A stretch of 54,331 bases of DNA, from positions 1 to 54,331 of the forward strand of contig JAGTQZ010000007.1 in assembly GCA_018396705.1 (NCBI GenBank). Direction: 5' to 3'. The notes beneath the pieces were generated by a model, which had not been told where the DNA came from, did not search any database, and worked only from the letters and a program-made list of their open reading frames with translations. Made by a program: the position numbers and the translations under genes. Below are positions 32,471 to 41,504 of this stretch, piece after piece (within the stretch, counting starts at the first letter, position 1; each line of letters opens with the position of its first letter). The stretch is from Candidatus Bathyarchaeota archaeon. Lineage in GTDB: Archaea > Thermoproteota > Bathyarchaeia > Bathyarchaeales > Bathycorpusculaceae.

Positions 32471-33817
32471 ATGGGCGGCATGGACGAGTTTACAAGAATT
32501 TTCGTTGAGCTTGTTGAAGCTAGTTACGCTCATGAAAAATACCGTGATTTAGAGTGTATAAACCTAATCGCAAGCGAAGGTATAAAATCTCCGGCTGTTA
32601 AGGAGATGCTTAGGCTTTGCATGGATCTTGAGTCCAGATATTCTGAAGGAGAAAATGACCTTCAAGGACATGTTAAAGAAAGACACTATCAAGGGCAAAA
32701 ATACATAACAATAATCGAAAATTGCACTACCGATTTAGTTAAGAACCTTTTTAACTGCAATTGGGCAGACATACGAGTGGTTTCTGGCACGCATGCAAAT
32801 CTGGCAACGTTTAAAGGGCTCTCAAACGTGACCAAAAACAGGAAGATGGTTGTGGCCCCTCTAAGTTGCGGCGCCCACATCTCCCATGATTATACCGGCT
32901 TAGCAGGGCAAGTCCTAGGGCTTGAAATTATAAACCTTGCCTATGATATGGAAGAGTTAAACATAGATGTAGATAAGTCAATTGAAATAATTAGAGCTGC
33001 GCGTCCAGGCTTGGTTACGCTGGGTGCAAGTCTTTTCCTGTTCCCACATCCAGTAAAAGAACTTAAAAGTGTAGTAGAAGAGGTTGGAGCTTACTTAGTG
33101 TACGATGGGGCTCATGTTTTGGGGCTCATAGCTGGTGGGGCCTTCCAAGACCCCTTAAGGGAAGGAGCTGACTTTATGACTGCCTCTACTCACAAAACTT
33201 TTCCCGGGCCTCAAGGGGGTTTGATACTAGCGAATCCGTCGGACAGCCGTATGGAAAAAGCCATAAAGGGGGTTCAACATGCAGTTTTCCCACTTAGCAC
33301 TTCTAATGTGCACTTGGCAAGATTGCCCGCCGTTGGTGTGGCAGCCCTAGAGTTAAAGCTATTTGGTGCGGAGTTGGCGAAGCAAACGGTTAAAAACGCG
33401 CAAATCGCAGGACAATACTTGTACGAGCATGGAATCAAGGTGCTTGGTGAGAAAAAGGGTTTCACTCAGTCACATCAGCTGGCTATAGACGTCCGTGAGT
33501 ATGGAGGCGGGAAGAAAGTTGCTGAGAAACTAGAGGAGGCCAACATAATAGTCAACAAAAACCTTCTGCCATATGACAACCAGAATAACCGTGAAAATCC
33601 TTCCGGTGTTCGACTAGGTTTCCAAGATGTGACTAGAAGAGGCTTCAGAGAAGGTGACATCAAATATCTCTGCGACGTAATGCTGAGAATAATAAAAGGG
33701 AAATGCAAACCCAGCGAAGCCCGTGAAGAAGTGATGGCTTTAAAGAAGCGGTTCAACAAAGTTGAATATGGCTTCAATAGCGTCGAAGAAGCAATAAACC
33801 ATCTGAGAAAGTTATAG
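32471..33817 (+). CDS. glyA: Serine hydroxymethyltransferase
   Basis: Interconverts serine and glycine, with transfer of a one-carbon unit to a pterin cofactor. Family motifs are present: ECINLIASEG, SRYSEGENDLQGHVKERHYQ, VVSGTHANLATF, VYDGAHVLGLIAGGAFQDPL, and the PLP lysine in MTASTHKTFPGPQGG near residue 240. Arg in NPSGVRLGFQDVTRRG fits the carboxylate-binding residue. Length is about 445. Start is ATG 32471 or 32480; upstream residues from a GTG at 32435 do not look like the family. Gene context is serine metabolism. Confidence 0.94.
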   Translation: MGGMDEFTRIFVELVEASYAHEKYRDLECINLIASEGIKSPAVKEMLRLCMDLESRYSEGENDLQGHVKERHYQGQKYITIIENCTTDLVKNLFNCNWADIRVVSGTHANLATFKGLSNVTKNRKMVVAPLSCGAHISHDYTGLAGQVLGLEIINLAYDMEELNIDVDKSIEIIRAARPGLVTLGASLFLFPHPVKELKSVVEEVGAYLVYDGAHVLGLIAGGAFQDPLREGADFMTASTHKTFPGPQGGLILANPSDSRMEKAIKGVQHAVFPLSTSNVHLARLPAVGVAALELKLFGAELAKQTVKNAQIAGQYLYEHGIKVLGEKKGFTQSHQLAIDVREYGGGKKVAEKLEEANIIVNKNLLPYDNQNNRENPSGVRLGFQDVTRRGFREGDIKYLCDVMLRIIKGKCKPSEAREEVMALKKRFNKVEYGFNSVEEAINHLRKL

Positions 33818-33921
33818 CTTTTAAACACGTGCATAACACTAATGTACTGAAAAACTGCGCAAGTCAGATTGCTAAACTCTTTTATGGAACGTTTTTCTTG
33901 TTTGTGTTGGTTTGAAGTTTA

Positions 33922-35076
33922 ATGGCAAGCCTTGACGAGCTTGTTGATGCAATAGTTTCGAGACATCCTGAAGTTTCGCGAGAAGCTATATTAAAAAGGC
34001 TTAGCGAAGAGCGTGAAAGGTCTGGCGGCCTTATTTCTGAAGATGTTTTGTTACGTATAGTTGCCGCCGAGTTTGGTGTTAAACTTTCTAGTGGTGTTGT
34101 TTCTGTCCCTTCTATACCTATAAGCGGTCTCGTTCCGGGCTTAAACGATGTTTCAATTGCCGGAAGAGTTATCGCCGTCTATCCATCTAAAACAGCTAAC
34201 TCCAAGTTTGCAAGTGTACTGGTCGCCGATAAAAGTGGCGTGATACGTGTCGTCTTATGGAACGACAAAGCGGATCTTGTGAATTTCGGAAAGGTAAAGA
34301 CTGAACAAGTTGTAAAGTTTTCCCATGGATACACCAGAGAGGGCCGTTTTGGACGCGTGGAGCTTCATGTAGGCCAGAAAAGCACAGTGGAGATTCATGA
34401 AAATTCGGAGGGGGAAAGCTATCCCACGATCCTGGAGCTTTCAACGAAAATTGGGGCAATCACCAGCATCCTTAGGAACAGGAGGATAAACCTCGTTGGA
34501 AGAGTTAGGAGGATCCTACACGATTCTGCTTTCCAGAGGGAGAATTCAACATCTGGGAGGGTTATGCGCTTTGTTTTGGCTGATGAAACCGGTGAAATAT
34601 CAGTGGTGGTTTGGAATGAGAAAGTCAAAGAGATCAAAGAGCTTCTGAAAGAGGGAGCTATGTTACAGGTTGTAAACGCCAAAGTTAAACAGGCTTTGGA
34701 TGGAAAAATGGAGGTTCACGCTGACCGCGAAACATACATTGACCTATTAACGTTTTCTTCTAGAAAAGAGTTTTGTAAAATTGCTGAACTGAAAGAAGGA
34801 ATGAAAAATGTTAACGTCCAAGGCGTGGTGTCGACAAAACCGCTAATAAGAGAGGTGAGAACAGCAAAAGGTGAAAACGTGAAACTGGCAGTTTTCGAAT
34901 TAAAGGATGAAACAGGAAGCGTATGGGTTTCAGTGTGGCGCAAAAATGTGGAAAAAACTATAAACCTAAAACCAGGCGAAAAGATAGTCATAAAAAAAGC
35001 TGATGTCAAGAAGGGATTTGCAGACCAACTTGAAATCGCAACGAGGAGCACGACAACAATAGAAACGCTTCCCTAA
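33922..35076 (+). CDS. rpa: Replication protein A-like single-strand DNA-binding protein (three OB folds)
   Basis: The 384-residue protein has an N-terminal helical region (1-60, LVDAIVSRHPEVSREAILKR) and then three OB-fold domains: about 68-165 (VSIAGRVIAVYPSKTANSKF... GVIRVVLWNDKADL), 183-280 (INLVGRVRRILHD... ISVVVWNEKVKEI) and 292-380 (VNVQGVVSTKPLIREVRT... VWVSVWRKNVEK). No zinc finger is seen. This matches archaeal RPA, which coats single-stranded DNA in replication and repair. It stands alone after glyA. Confidence 0.92.
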   Translation: MASLDELVDAIVSRHPEVSREAILKRLSEERERSGGLISEDVLLRIVAAEFGVKLSSGVVSVPSIPISGLVPGLNDVSIAGRVIAVYPSKTANSKFASVLVADKSGVIRVVLWNDKADLVNFGKVKTEQVVKFSHGYTREGRFGRVELHVGQKSTVEIHENSEGESYPTILELSTKIGAITSILRNRRINLVGRVRRILHDSAFQRENSTSGRVMRFVLADETGEISVVVWNEKVKEIKELLKEGAMLQVVNAKVKQALDGKMEVHADRETYIDLLTFSSRKEFCKIAELKEGMKNVNVQGVVSTKPLIREVRTAKGENVKLAVFELKDETGSVWVSVWRKNVEKTINLKPGEKIVIKKADVKKGFADQLEIATRSTTTIETLP

Positions 35077-35118
35077 GATGCCAAGCTTTTGTTGGACGCC
35101 GTTGGTGTTTTTAGCCTT

Positions 35119-35739
35119 TTAGTTTGCAAAGTTATGCTTTTTCCTTTCTTTGAAAGATCTTGCAATCCATGGTACGGTTAGAATAGCCCCAATAGGTGTG
35201 ATTATTTCGCTTACGGTTTGCAGTTTAGCCTTAGGAGCCACGTTTAGAAATTCAGAGCCTTCATAGTTCACTTGGACACGAACCACGTTTGGATTACATA
35301 AAATTAGGGTGACATTTGCTATTTTTGTCGGCATATACTCTAGCATAGTTTCTCTATTATTAACTACCTCCTTTTCTATAGCAATTGTTTGCGGGTTTGC
35401 CTCCAGAAACTCCGTTAAAAGTGTTTGATTAAAAATTTGGAGGGGGTCTGTTCCGGGAATTTGCGGGTGTATCTTGTTTATCCAATCATAAATTGTTTGA
35501 AAGCTTACTTCAAGCAGATAAGCCCTAATTGTGTTGTTTGCTTTGATTTTGATGTTTAAACTGTTTTGTGGTGTCAAAACACTTTGGTAATATGTTCTCC
35601 ATGTTTTTGCTTGAAGGTCTCCGCTGCCGCTAAAACTTCTTACAGTTGCTTGAGGAATTAACGATACCAGGAACAGGGCAAGCCCTATGGCTATTATGGT
35701 TGTTCCACATCTGCCGAGCAGAATCATCCATCTTTTCAT
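35119..35739 (-). CDS. Membrane protein of the ABC export operon
   Basis: The 206-residue protein has an N-terminal membrane segment (about 11-30, CGTTIIAIGLALFLVSLIPQ), a roughly 145-residue extracellular domain, and a second hydrophobic segment near the end (IITPIGAILTVPWIA) followed by a basic tail. Its ATG overlaps the permease stop as ATGA, so it is the third gene of the ABC operon. It could be an accessory or substrate-interacting subunit. No family recognised. Confidence 0.75.
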   Translation of the reverse strand: MKRWMILLGRCGTTIIAIGLALFLVSLIPQATVRSFSGSGDLQAKTWRTYYQSVLTPQNSLNIKIKANNTIRAYLLEVSFQTIYDWINKIHPQIPGTDPLQIFNQTLLTEFLEANPQTIAIEKEVVNNRETMLEYMPTKIANVTLILCNPNVVRVQVNYEGSEFLNVAPKAKLQTVSEIITPIGAILTVPWIARSFKERKKHNFAN

Positions 35740-36551
35740 GTACTAAACCTCCTACAGAAGTAGATGTATGCCATGGTGAACACGAAAGCGGTGATTGCGT
35801 AGCTGGCTCCAATGTAAAGGGCAACTTCCAAAAACGTCGGAGCCCAAACTTCCTCCATGCCGGGGAAAAACTGCATTTGGTAGAATCGGCTTAAAACGGT
35901 ACTTGGATAAAAGAGTGCTATTACTTTCAGAGATGTTGGAGACCTTGTTGCGAAAGCCATAAACATCGCCATGCTCGAAGCTATGGAAAGCGCAAAGTAT
36001 AGAATTATGCCGAAAACCAGCGACAAGCCACCCCTCCTAATGATTAAGGTTGCCAACAAGATTATGCCCGAAATTAAAAGCACCGGGCTGAGGTTTGCAG
36101 CGTAGGTGAGCAGAACTGTGTTGAGAAAGCCTGCAACAACGTCGGGAGCCAGCAAATACAAGGCTGGAATCTGAATACCAAACAATAATAGAAGCGCTAG
36201 ACCAACAGCCGAGAGAAGCTTAGCTGAAAGAATCTGATGTCTCTTTAAGGGATAAGAGAGGTATGTTTGGACTACTCCCTTTTCTATGTCGCTTCCAAAG
36301 CCATACGCAAGATTCTTGAAGACAAGAATTAAAAAGATGAATAGAGGCGTTCCCAGCACTGAGGAAGTTAGACTGTAAGCAACAGCTTCACTGGAGGCTC
36401 CTGTTGTTGATAAAGCTCCCGCGAAACTTGCGAGTGCAAAAGTGCCTAAGGCGTATAGGAAAACAAATATTTCAAGTATTGGAAACCTATAGTCTTCGCT
36501 TATGGCTGAGGCTAAAACTTCCAGAAAAGGTTTGCCTTTTCCCTTCTGCGT
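35736..36551 (-). CDS. ABC transporter permease (ABC-2 type), start codon unclear
   Basis: Multi-pass permease partner of the ATPase upstream. The open frame extends from 36569 to the stop at 35736. Residues upstream of the first standard start (GTG 36359) are clearly part of the protein: KGKGKPFLEVLASAISEDYR and then FPILEIFVFLYALGTFALAS, a normal ABC-2 N-terminus and first membrane helix. No ATG, GTG or TTG exists in that upstream part. A GGAGG at 36562-36566 points to a start near 36551, where the codon is ACG; CTG at 36524 is another option. A sequencing error, rare start codon or small frameshift could explain it. About six membrane segments in total. Confidence 0.8.
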   Translation of the reverse strand, partial: TQKGKGKPFLEVLASAISEDYRFPILEIFVFLYALGTFALASFAGALSTTGASSEAVAYSLTSSVLGTPLFIFLILVFKNLAYGFGSDIEKGVVQTYLSYPLKRHQILSAKLLSAVGLALLLLFGIQIPALYLLAPDVVAGFLNTVLLTYAANLSPVLLISGIILLATLIIRRGGLSLVFGIILYFALSIASSMAMFMAFATRSPTSLKVIALFYPSTVLSRFYQMQFFPGMEEVWAPTFLEVALYIGASYAITAFVFTMAYIYFCRRFST

Positions 36552-36553
36552 AG

Positions 36554-37483
36554 TTAGGCAACCTCCAATTTATTGGCACCTACAGCAAGTCGATAAAGTT
36601 CTTCCAAGGATGCGCTTCCAGTTTCGACGCCATGTATTTTTGCTTTAACTTTTCTAGCCAGCTTGGAAATGTCTCCATAAAATTCTTCATCTTTTCCTTT
36701 TGCAACCTTAACAGAGACTCCTCGAGCATCAAACTCCAGTCGTTCTACGTAGGATAGTTTTTTAATTTCTTCAGCCAACTCAGCAGGCTTGTCTGTTGAA
36801 ATTCGCACTCTTCCAGCCCCATATTTCTCATAGAGTTCGGTTAGTTTTCCAAAAGCCCAAACCTTTCCGCGGTTAATTATAGCTACTGAGTCACAGACTC
36901 TGCTTAACTCTGGAAGAATATGTGATGACAAAAGAAACGTAACCTTCTCGTCTTTGTTAAGTCGCAAAACTAAGTCTAAGAGGGAGCTTCTGGCTTGGGG
37001 GTCAAGGTTGGCGGTCATCTCGTCTGCAATAACTAAACGCGGATAATTGATTAGTGCGTGAGCAATAGCGAATTTTTGGAGCATGCCGGCTGAAAGCGCT
37101 TTAATAGTGCGGTCGCGAGCCTCCAGCAAATCTACCAGCTTTAAAACTTCCAATGCGCGAGACTCCGAGACTCCGAAAATTCTACAAGTCCTTCTCAGAT
37201 AATCTGCTGTTCTTTGATGGGATGGAAAATAGGCTTTTTCGTGAACAACCCCTATTAAAGTACGAATTTTAGGATTATCCCAGGGGTTCTCACCGAAAAC
37301 CTCAACCCTACCACTATCAGGCTTCAGCAAACCCAAAATCATTTTGATAGTCGTAGTTTTTCCAGCACCATTAGGGCCTATCAAACCGGTAACAGAACCT
37401 TCATCCAGTGTTAAGCTCAATCCTTCAACAGCCCTCACTTTACCGTAACTTTTGACCAGATTTTCAGCTACAACCAAAGGCAT
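36554..37483 (-). CDS. ABC transporter ATP-binding protein
   Basis: The 309-residue ATPase has Walker A GLIGPNGAGKTTTIKMIL near residue 38, Q-loop region, signature LSAGMLQKFAIAHAL near 132, Walker B LVIADEMTANLD near 155, and the switch His in LLSSHILPEL. The position after the Walker B Asp-Glu is Met where most relatives have Pro. A C-terminal extension of about 80 residues (215-309) is typical of drug/lipid exporter ATPases. First gene of a three-gene operon with permease and accessory membrane protein; substrate unknown. Confidence 0.93.
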   Translation of the reverse strand: MPLVVAENLVKSYGKVRAVEGLSLTLDEGSVTGLIGPNGAGKTTTIKMILGLLKPDSGRVEVFGENPWDNPKIRTLIGVVHEKAYFPSHQRTADYLRRTCRIFGVSESRALEVLKLVDLLEARDRTIKALSAGMLQKFAIAHALINYPRLVIADEMTANLDPQARSSLLDLVLRLNKDEKVTFLLSSHILPELSRVCDSVAIINRGKVWAFGKLTELYEKYGAGRVRISTDKPAELAEEIKKLSYVERLEFDARGVSVKVAKGKDEEFYGDISKLARKVKAKIHGVETGSASLEELYRLAVGANKLEVA

Positions 37484-37589
37484 AGTCGCACAATCACCCT
37501 ATCAAAGGATATTCAGATTTTATGTAATGCTTTAAAAATAAAGTTTACCAACGTCGAGATTAATACTCAAGCGACGCAATCTAGTCCAC

Positions 37590-37627
37590 ATGTACATTTA
37601 TGTTCATAAAAGTTTAAATATGTTCAT
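37590..37627 (+). promoter_or_regulatory. trp promoter with three phased ATGTWCAT boxes
   Basis: ATGTACAT (37590-37597), ATGTTCAT (37600-37607) and ATGTTCAT (37620-37627) are spaced 10 and 20 bases apart, hence on one face of the helix. They flank a TATA-like TTTAAATA (37613-37620). TGTACA is the TRP-box consensus known for the TrpY repressor of Methanothermobacter. The trpE start is 52 bases downstream of the last box. A tryptophan-sensing repressor bound here would block the TATA box; no trpY gene is in the window. Confidence 0.65.
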
Positions 37628-37659
37628 TCATCATCAAACAGTCACGGGATGGGCGAGCA

Positions 37660-37692
37660 ATGAGGAATCACGTTTGGTTTGCTAACAACTAA
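37660..37692 (+). CDS. Possible ten-residue leader peptide before trpE
   Basis: ATG at 37660 opens a frame encoding MRNHVWFANN and ends at TAA (37690-37692), overlapping the TTG start of trpE. It contains one Trp codon. Attenuation by such peptides is a bacterial mechanism and no alternative hairpins are evident, so this may be chance or a short coupling ORF. Confidence 0.2.
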   Translation: MRNHVWFANN

Positions 37693-39073
37693 AAAGCTGG
37701 GCGCTAATCTTGTCAAGCTTAACTGGAGGCTTTCAGCTCTTGAGATTTTCAGCAAATTAGCGGAACAATGTGAATATGCATACATTCTGGAATCCGTTGA
37801 AGGTCCGGAAAGGCTAGCTGAATACTCGTTTGTAGGGTTTGAACCGCGTCTCACGGTTAGCGTCAAAAATGGACTTGTTGAGGTTTACGACGGGGCGAAC
37901 GATTGCAAAACGAGATACGATGTAGCTGATCCGCTTCCATTAATCAAAAACCTTGTCGGAAAATGTAACAGTGCAAACACTAATGGGTTAAGGTTTATTG
38001 GAGGAGCTGTAGGCTACTTTTCCTACGACGCAATAAGATATTGGGAGCGTTTACCTAACAAGGCTGTCGATGACTTACATTTTCCAGATGTAGACTTAGC
38101 CATATACGACGACGGTTTCCTGTTTGACCATAAGCTAGGCGAAGTCTACTACTATCATTACGGTAACAGTAGGATACATGAAATCGAAGATTCTGTTAAA
38201 AAAGAGCCTTGCATTGAACAATTCAGCTATTCAAGTCCCAAAACAAATATTGAAAAGGAAAAATTCGAGGAGCTCTTAGCCATATCTAAGGAGTACATTG
38301 CATCAGGTGATATATTCCAAGTTGTGTTGTCCCGACGTTTCGAGTTCAATTTTCATGGAAGCCTTATTCCATTCTATACGGCGCTCAGAAGAATAAACCC
38401 GTCACCATACATGTATTTCCTCAAAATGGGCAGCCGCCAAATAGTTGGTTCAAGTCCTGAAATGCTTGTGCGAGTTGAAAATGGAAGCGTTGAAACGTTT
38501 CCCATCGCTGGAACAAGGCCCCGCAAACTGGAGGATCCAAACAAAGACGAGGCTCTTGCGAGAGAGCTTAAAAGCGATCCGAAAGAGTGCGCAGAACACG
38601 TTATGCTTGTAGATCTTGCCAGAAACGATATTGGAAAAGTATGCGAGTATGGGTCGGTGCATGTTCCTGAGTTTATGGAGATCTACAAGTATAGTCATGT
38701 CCAGCATATGGTTTCAAGGGTTGTAGGCAGACTCAGGAGAGGCTTGGACTGCTATGACGCTTTAAGAGCTGTTTTCCCAGCTGGAACCGTTACTGGAGCC
38801 CCTAAAGTCAGAGCCATGGAGATAATCGAGGAACTTGAGCCTGTAAGAAGGGGACCTTACGCCGGGGCTGTTGGCTACTTCTCACGTAATGGCAATGCGG
38901 ACTTCGCCATAACCATAAGAACGCTTGTTGCATGTGAAAACCGTGCCTACATACAAGTTGGTGCGGGAATAGTTGCCGACTCAATTCCTGAAAGAGAATG
39001 GTCTGAAACTGAACATAAAGCTCAAGCCCTTCTTAAAGCCCTTAAAATAGCCTCTATGGAAGTGAGGTTATAA
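37679..39073 (+). CDS. trpE: Anthranilate synthase component I
   Basis: Converts chorismate with ammonia or glutamine nitrogen to anthranilate, the first committed step to tryptophan. The 464-residue protein keeps the N-terminal allosteric motif as YILESVEG (LLES type), so feedback inhibition by tryptophan is expected. The chorismate-binding core includes PIAGTRPRKL, LVDLARNDIGKVCEYGSV, AGTVTGAPKVRAMEIIEELE, GAVGYFS and IQVGAGIVADS. TTG is the only start after the in-frame stop at 37661-37663. Stop and trpG start overlap. Confidence 0.95.
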   Translation: MLTTKKLGANLVKLNWRLSALEIFSKLAEQCEYAYILESVEGPERLAEYSFVGFEPRLTVSVKNGLVEVYDGANDCKTRYDVADPLPLIKNLVGKCNSANTNGLRFIGGAVGYFSYDAIRYWERLPNKAVDDLHFPDVDLAIYDDGFLFDHKLGEVYYYHYGNSRIHEIEDSVKKEPCIEQFSYSSPKTNIEKEKFEELLAISKEYIASGDIFQVVLSRRFEFNFHGSLIPFYTALRRINPSPYMYFLKMGSRQIVGSSPEMLVRVENGSVETFPIAGTRPRKLEDPNKDEALARELKSDPKECAEHVMLVDLARNDIGKVCEYGSVHVPEFMEIYKYSHVQHMVSRVVGRLRRGLDCYDALRAVFPAGTVTGAPKVRAMEIIEELEPVRRGPYAGAVGYFSRNGNADFAITIRTLVACENRAYIQVGAGIVADSIPEREWSETEHKAQALLKALKIASMEVRL

Positions 39074-39654
39074 TGAAGGTTCTAATCATAGATAATTATG
39101 ATTCTTTTGTTTACAATCTCGCCCAGTACATCGGTGAATTAGGAGCCAAACCAATAGTTTACAGAAACGATCAGATCACGCTTATAAGGGCGGTCAAGCT
39201 TAAACCTGACCGAGTTATGATTTCACCTGGCCCTGGAACGCCAGAGGAACCAAAGTTCTTCGGAATTTGCTCCCAGATAATAAAGCACATGGGTCCAAAG
39301 GTTCCAACATTAGGCGTTTGCCTCGGCCATCAGGGTATTGTCTATTCTTTTGGCGGTAAAATAGTAAGGGCTAGCAGAGTAATGCACGGCAAGACAAGCC
39401 CCATAAAGCACGATGGAAAAGGCATCTTTAAAGGCGTAAAAAACCCTATTCAAGCGACGCGTTACCATTCGCTTGTAGCTGATAAAGGCAACCTACCTGA
39501 ATGTTTGTCAGTTACTGCGGTTTCGCTAGACGACGGGGAGATTATGGGTGTCCGTCATGAGCATTACCCTATTGAAGGCGTACAATTCCATCCAGAGTCA
39601 ATAATAACCGAGCATGGTAAAGCAATGCTTAAAAACTTTCTCGACGGATGGTGA
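39073..39654 (+). CDS. trpG: Anthranilate synthase component II (glutamine amidotransferase)
   Basis: Supplies ammonia from glutamine to TrpE. The 193-residue class I amidotransferase shows the nucleophile Cys in LGVCLGHQGI and the His-Glu pair in GVQFHPESIITEHG; NYDSFVYNLAQYIGELGA opens the protein. It is separate from TrpE and TrpD, unlike several bacterial fusions. Its start overlaps the trpE stop. Confidence 0.96.
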   Translation: MKVLIIDNYDSFVYNLAQYIGELGAKPIVYRNDQITLIRAVKLKPDRVMISPGPGTPEEPKFFGICSQIIKHMGPKVPTLGVCLGHQGIVYSFGGKIVRASRVMHGKTSPIKHDGKGIFKGVKNPIQATRYHSLVADKGNLPECLSVTAVSLDDGEIMGVRHEHYPIEGVQFHPESIITEHGKAMLKNFLDGW

Positions 39655-39661
39655 ACCTCTC

Positions 39662-40723
39662 ATGTTACGTGAGGTTATTGAAAAACTAGTAAACGGCAAG
39701 AGCCTGTCTTACCAAGAGGCTTACATGTCCATGACGGAAATAATGTCAGGAAAAGCCACACAAGCGCAAGTTGCAGCCTTCTTAACAGCCTTAAGAATGA
39801 AGGGTGAAACGATAGAGGAGATGGTAGCCTTTGCCTCCGCTATGAGAAGCTTTTGCTACGGAATAAAGCCCAGCGTAAACGGCCGTCTAGTAGATACTTG
39901 CGGAACGGGAGGAGATAGAATAAAAACTTTTAACATAAGCACGGCAGCCGCTTTTGTGGTGGCCGGGGCGGATGTACCAGTGGCCAAGCATGGAAACAGG
40001 TCGGTTACAAGCCGGAGTGGAAGCGCAGACGTGCTGGAATTTTTAGGTCTAAATCTTAGCGTGCCGCCTGAAACCGTGGAGGCTTCTATAAAACATGTTG
40101 GGATAGGCTTCATGTTTGCTCCGGCTTTTCATCCAGCCATGAAGAATGTTGCCACTACAAGAAAAGAGATTGGCATAAGAACAATCTTCAACGTGCTTGG
40201 ACCCCTTGCCAACCCTGCAAACGCGAACGCACAATTGGTTGGCGTTTACGATATTTATCTTGTAGAGAAAGTCGCCAAAGTTCTAAAGGAGTTAGGCCTT
40301 GAAGAGGCTATGGTGGTTCATGGGCTTGACGGGTTAGATGAGATCTCTACCGTTGGAAAAACAGCTATAGCTTGGCTTAGAGACGGTGATGTTGAAACTC
40401 TAGAGGTTACGCCTGAAATGCTGGGCGTGAAAAAGGCCAACATTGAAAAGATAGCCAGTTCTAGTCCCTCACAAAGTGCTGAAACAATTTTCAGAGTTCT
40501 ATATAATTGTCTAGGCCCGGGAGACTCTGAATGGGACATTGTAGCGGTGAATGCTGCTGCTGGAATCATCGTAGGTGGAAAAGCTGACGAATTTGCGTAT
40601 GGGTTAGAGTTGGCTCGAGAAGCCATTGAAAGTGGAGCAGCCTACAAAAAACTCAGGGAACTCGTAAAGTTTTATGGGGGCAGCATGGAAAAGCTGGAGG
40701 AGCTTGAAGCTAAATATGGTTGA
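39662..40723 (+). CDS. trpD: Anthranilate phosphoribosyltransferase
   Basis: Transfers the phosphoribosyl group of PRPP to anthranilate. The 353-residue protein has the PRPP-binding DTCGTGGDRIKTFNISTAAA, KHGNRSVTSRSGSADVLE, and FMFAPAFHPAMKNVATTRKE with GIRTIFNVLGPLANP. The ATG at 39662 is eight bases after trpG; an upstream ATG at 39614 lies inside trpG and adds unrelated residues. Confidence 0.96.
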   Translation: MLREVIEKLVNGKSLSYQEAYMSMTEIMSGKATQAQVAAFLTALRMKGETIEEMVAFASAMRSFCYGIKPSVNGRLVDTCGTGGDRIKTFNISTAAAFVVAGADVPVAKHGNRSVTSRSGSADVLEFLGLNLSVPPETVEASIKHVGIGFMFAPAFHPAMKNVATTRKEIGIRTIFNVLGPLANPANANAQLVGVYDIYLVEKVAKVLKELGLEEAMVVHGLDGLDEISTVGKTAIAWLRDGDVETLEVTPEMLGVKKANIEKIASSSPSQSAETIFRVLYNCLGPGDSEWDIVAVNAAAGIIVGGKADEFAYGLELAREAIESGAAYKKLRELVKFYGGSMEKLEELEAKYG

Positions 40724-41504
40724 CTTCCTTAAAACTCTCATAAGAGATGCACTTGAAACTGTGCGTAGCGGATACTACAGACACGCCTTAAACGAGTCTT
40801 ACGCATCTAGCCCTAAGACAAGCCTAAAAAAAGCTATAATGGAATGCCATCATGCACCTGTAATTGCTGAGATCAAACCTGAATCTCCATCCCGTGGAAA
40901 GCTGAGGCAAGTAGTTAACTCTGCTGAGATGGCAAGGTTAATCGAAGCTGGAGGAGCTGTTGGAATCTCTGTTCTAACAGAGCCAAAACACTTCAATGGC
41001 TCTTTGAAACGATTAGCTGAAGTGAAGGAAAACACGCGGCTTCCTATTCTCATGAAGGATATTGTTGTCGATCCGGTTCAAGTTGAAGCTGCTTTGAGGC
41101 TTGGCGCCGACGCTATCTTGCTTATTTACGCAGTGTTTAAAGATAACATGATTAAGTACTCGCTTGAGGAAGTTATCGATCTAGCTCACTCCTTGAACTT
41201 GGAGGTTCTTCTTGAAACCCATACACGTGGGGAATTTCGATCGGCGCTCAAAACGGAAGCAGATCTCATAGGAATAAACAATAGGAACATTAGAACATTG
41301 AAGGTTGACCTAAACACAACGAAGAGGATTTTGGACAAAGTAGACCCTAATGGAAGGATAGTTGTAAGCGAAAGCGGCGTAGAGAAAGCCGAAGACATAC
41401 GTTTTCTGTGGAAATGCGGCGCAAGAGCTTTTCTAGTAGGCTCAGCAGTCATGCTTGCAGAGGATATTCAAGGAAAAATTAGGGAGCTTGTGAATGCTAT
41501 ATGA
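40716..41504 (+). CDS. trpC: Indole-3-glycerol-phosphate synthase
   Basis: Closes the indole ring from CdRP. The 262-residue TIM barrel shows VIAEIKPESPSRGKL (catalytic Glu-Lys region), LPILMKDIVVDPVQVEAAL, LLETHTRGEF, IGINNRNIRTLKVDL and VVSESGVEKAEDI. The ATG at 40716 overlaps the end of trpD by eight bases and is preceded by a GGAGG. Confidence 0.95.
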   Translation: MVDFLKTLIRDALETVRSGYYRHALNESYASSPKTSLKKAIMECHHAPVIAEIKPESPSRGKLRQVVNSAEMARLIEAGGAVGISVLTEPKHFNGSLKRLAEVKENTRLPILMKDIVVDPVQVEAALRLGADAILLIYAVFKDNMIKYSLEEVIDLAHSLNLEVLLETHTRGEFRSALKTEADLIGINNRNIRTLKVDLNTTKRILDKVDPNGRIVVSESGVEKAEDIRFLWKCGARAFLVGSAVMLAEDIQGKIRELVNAI

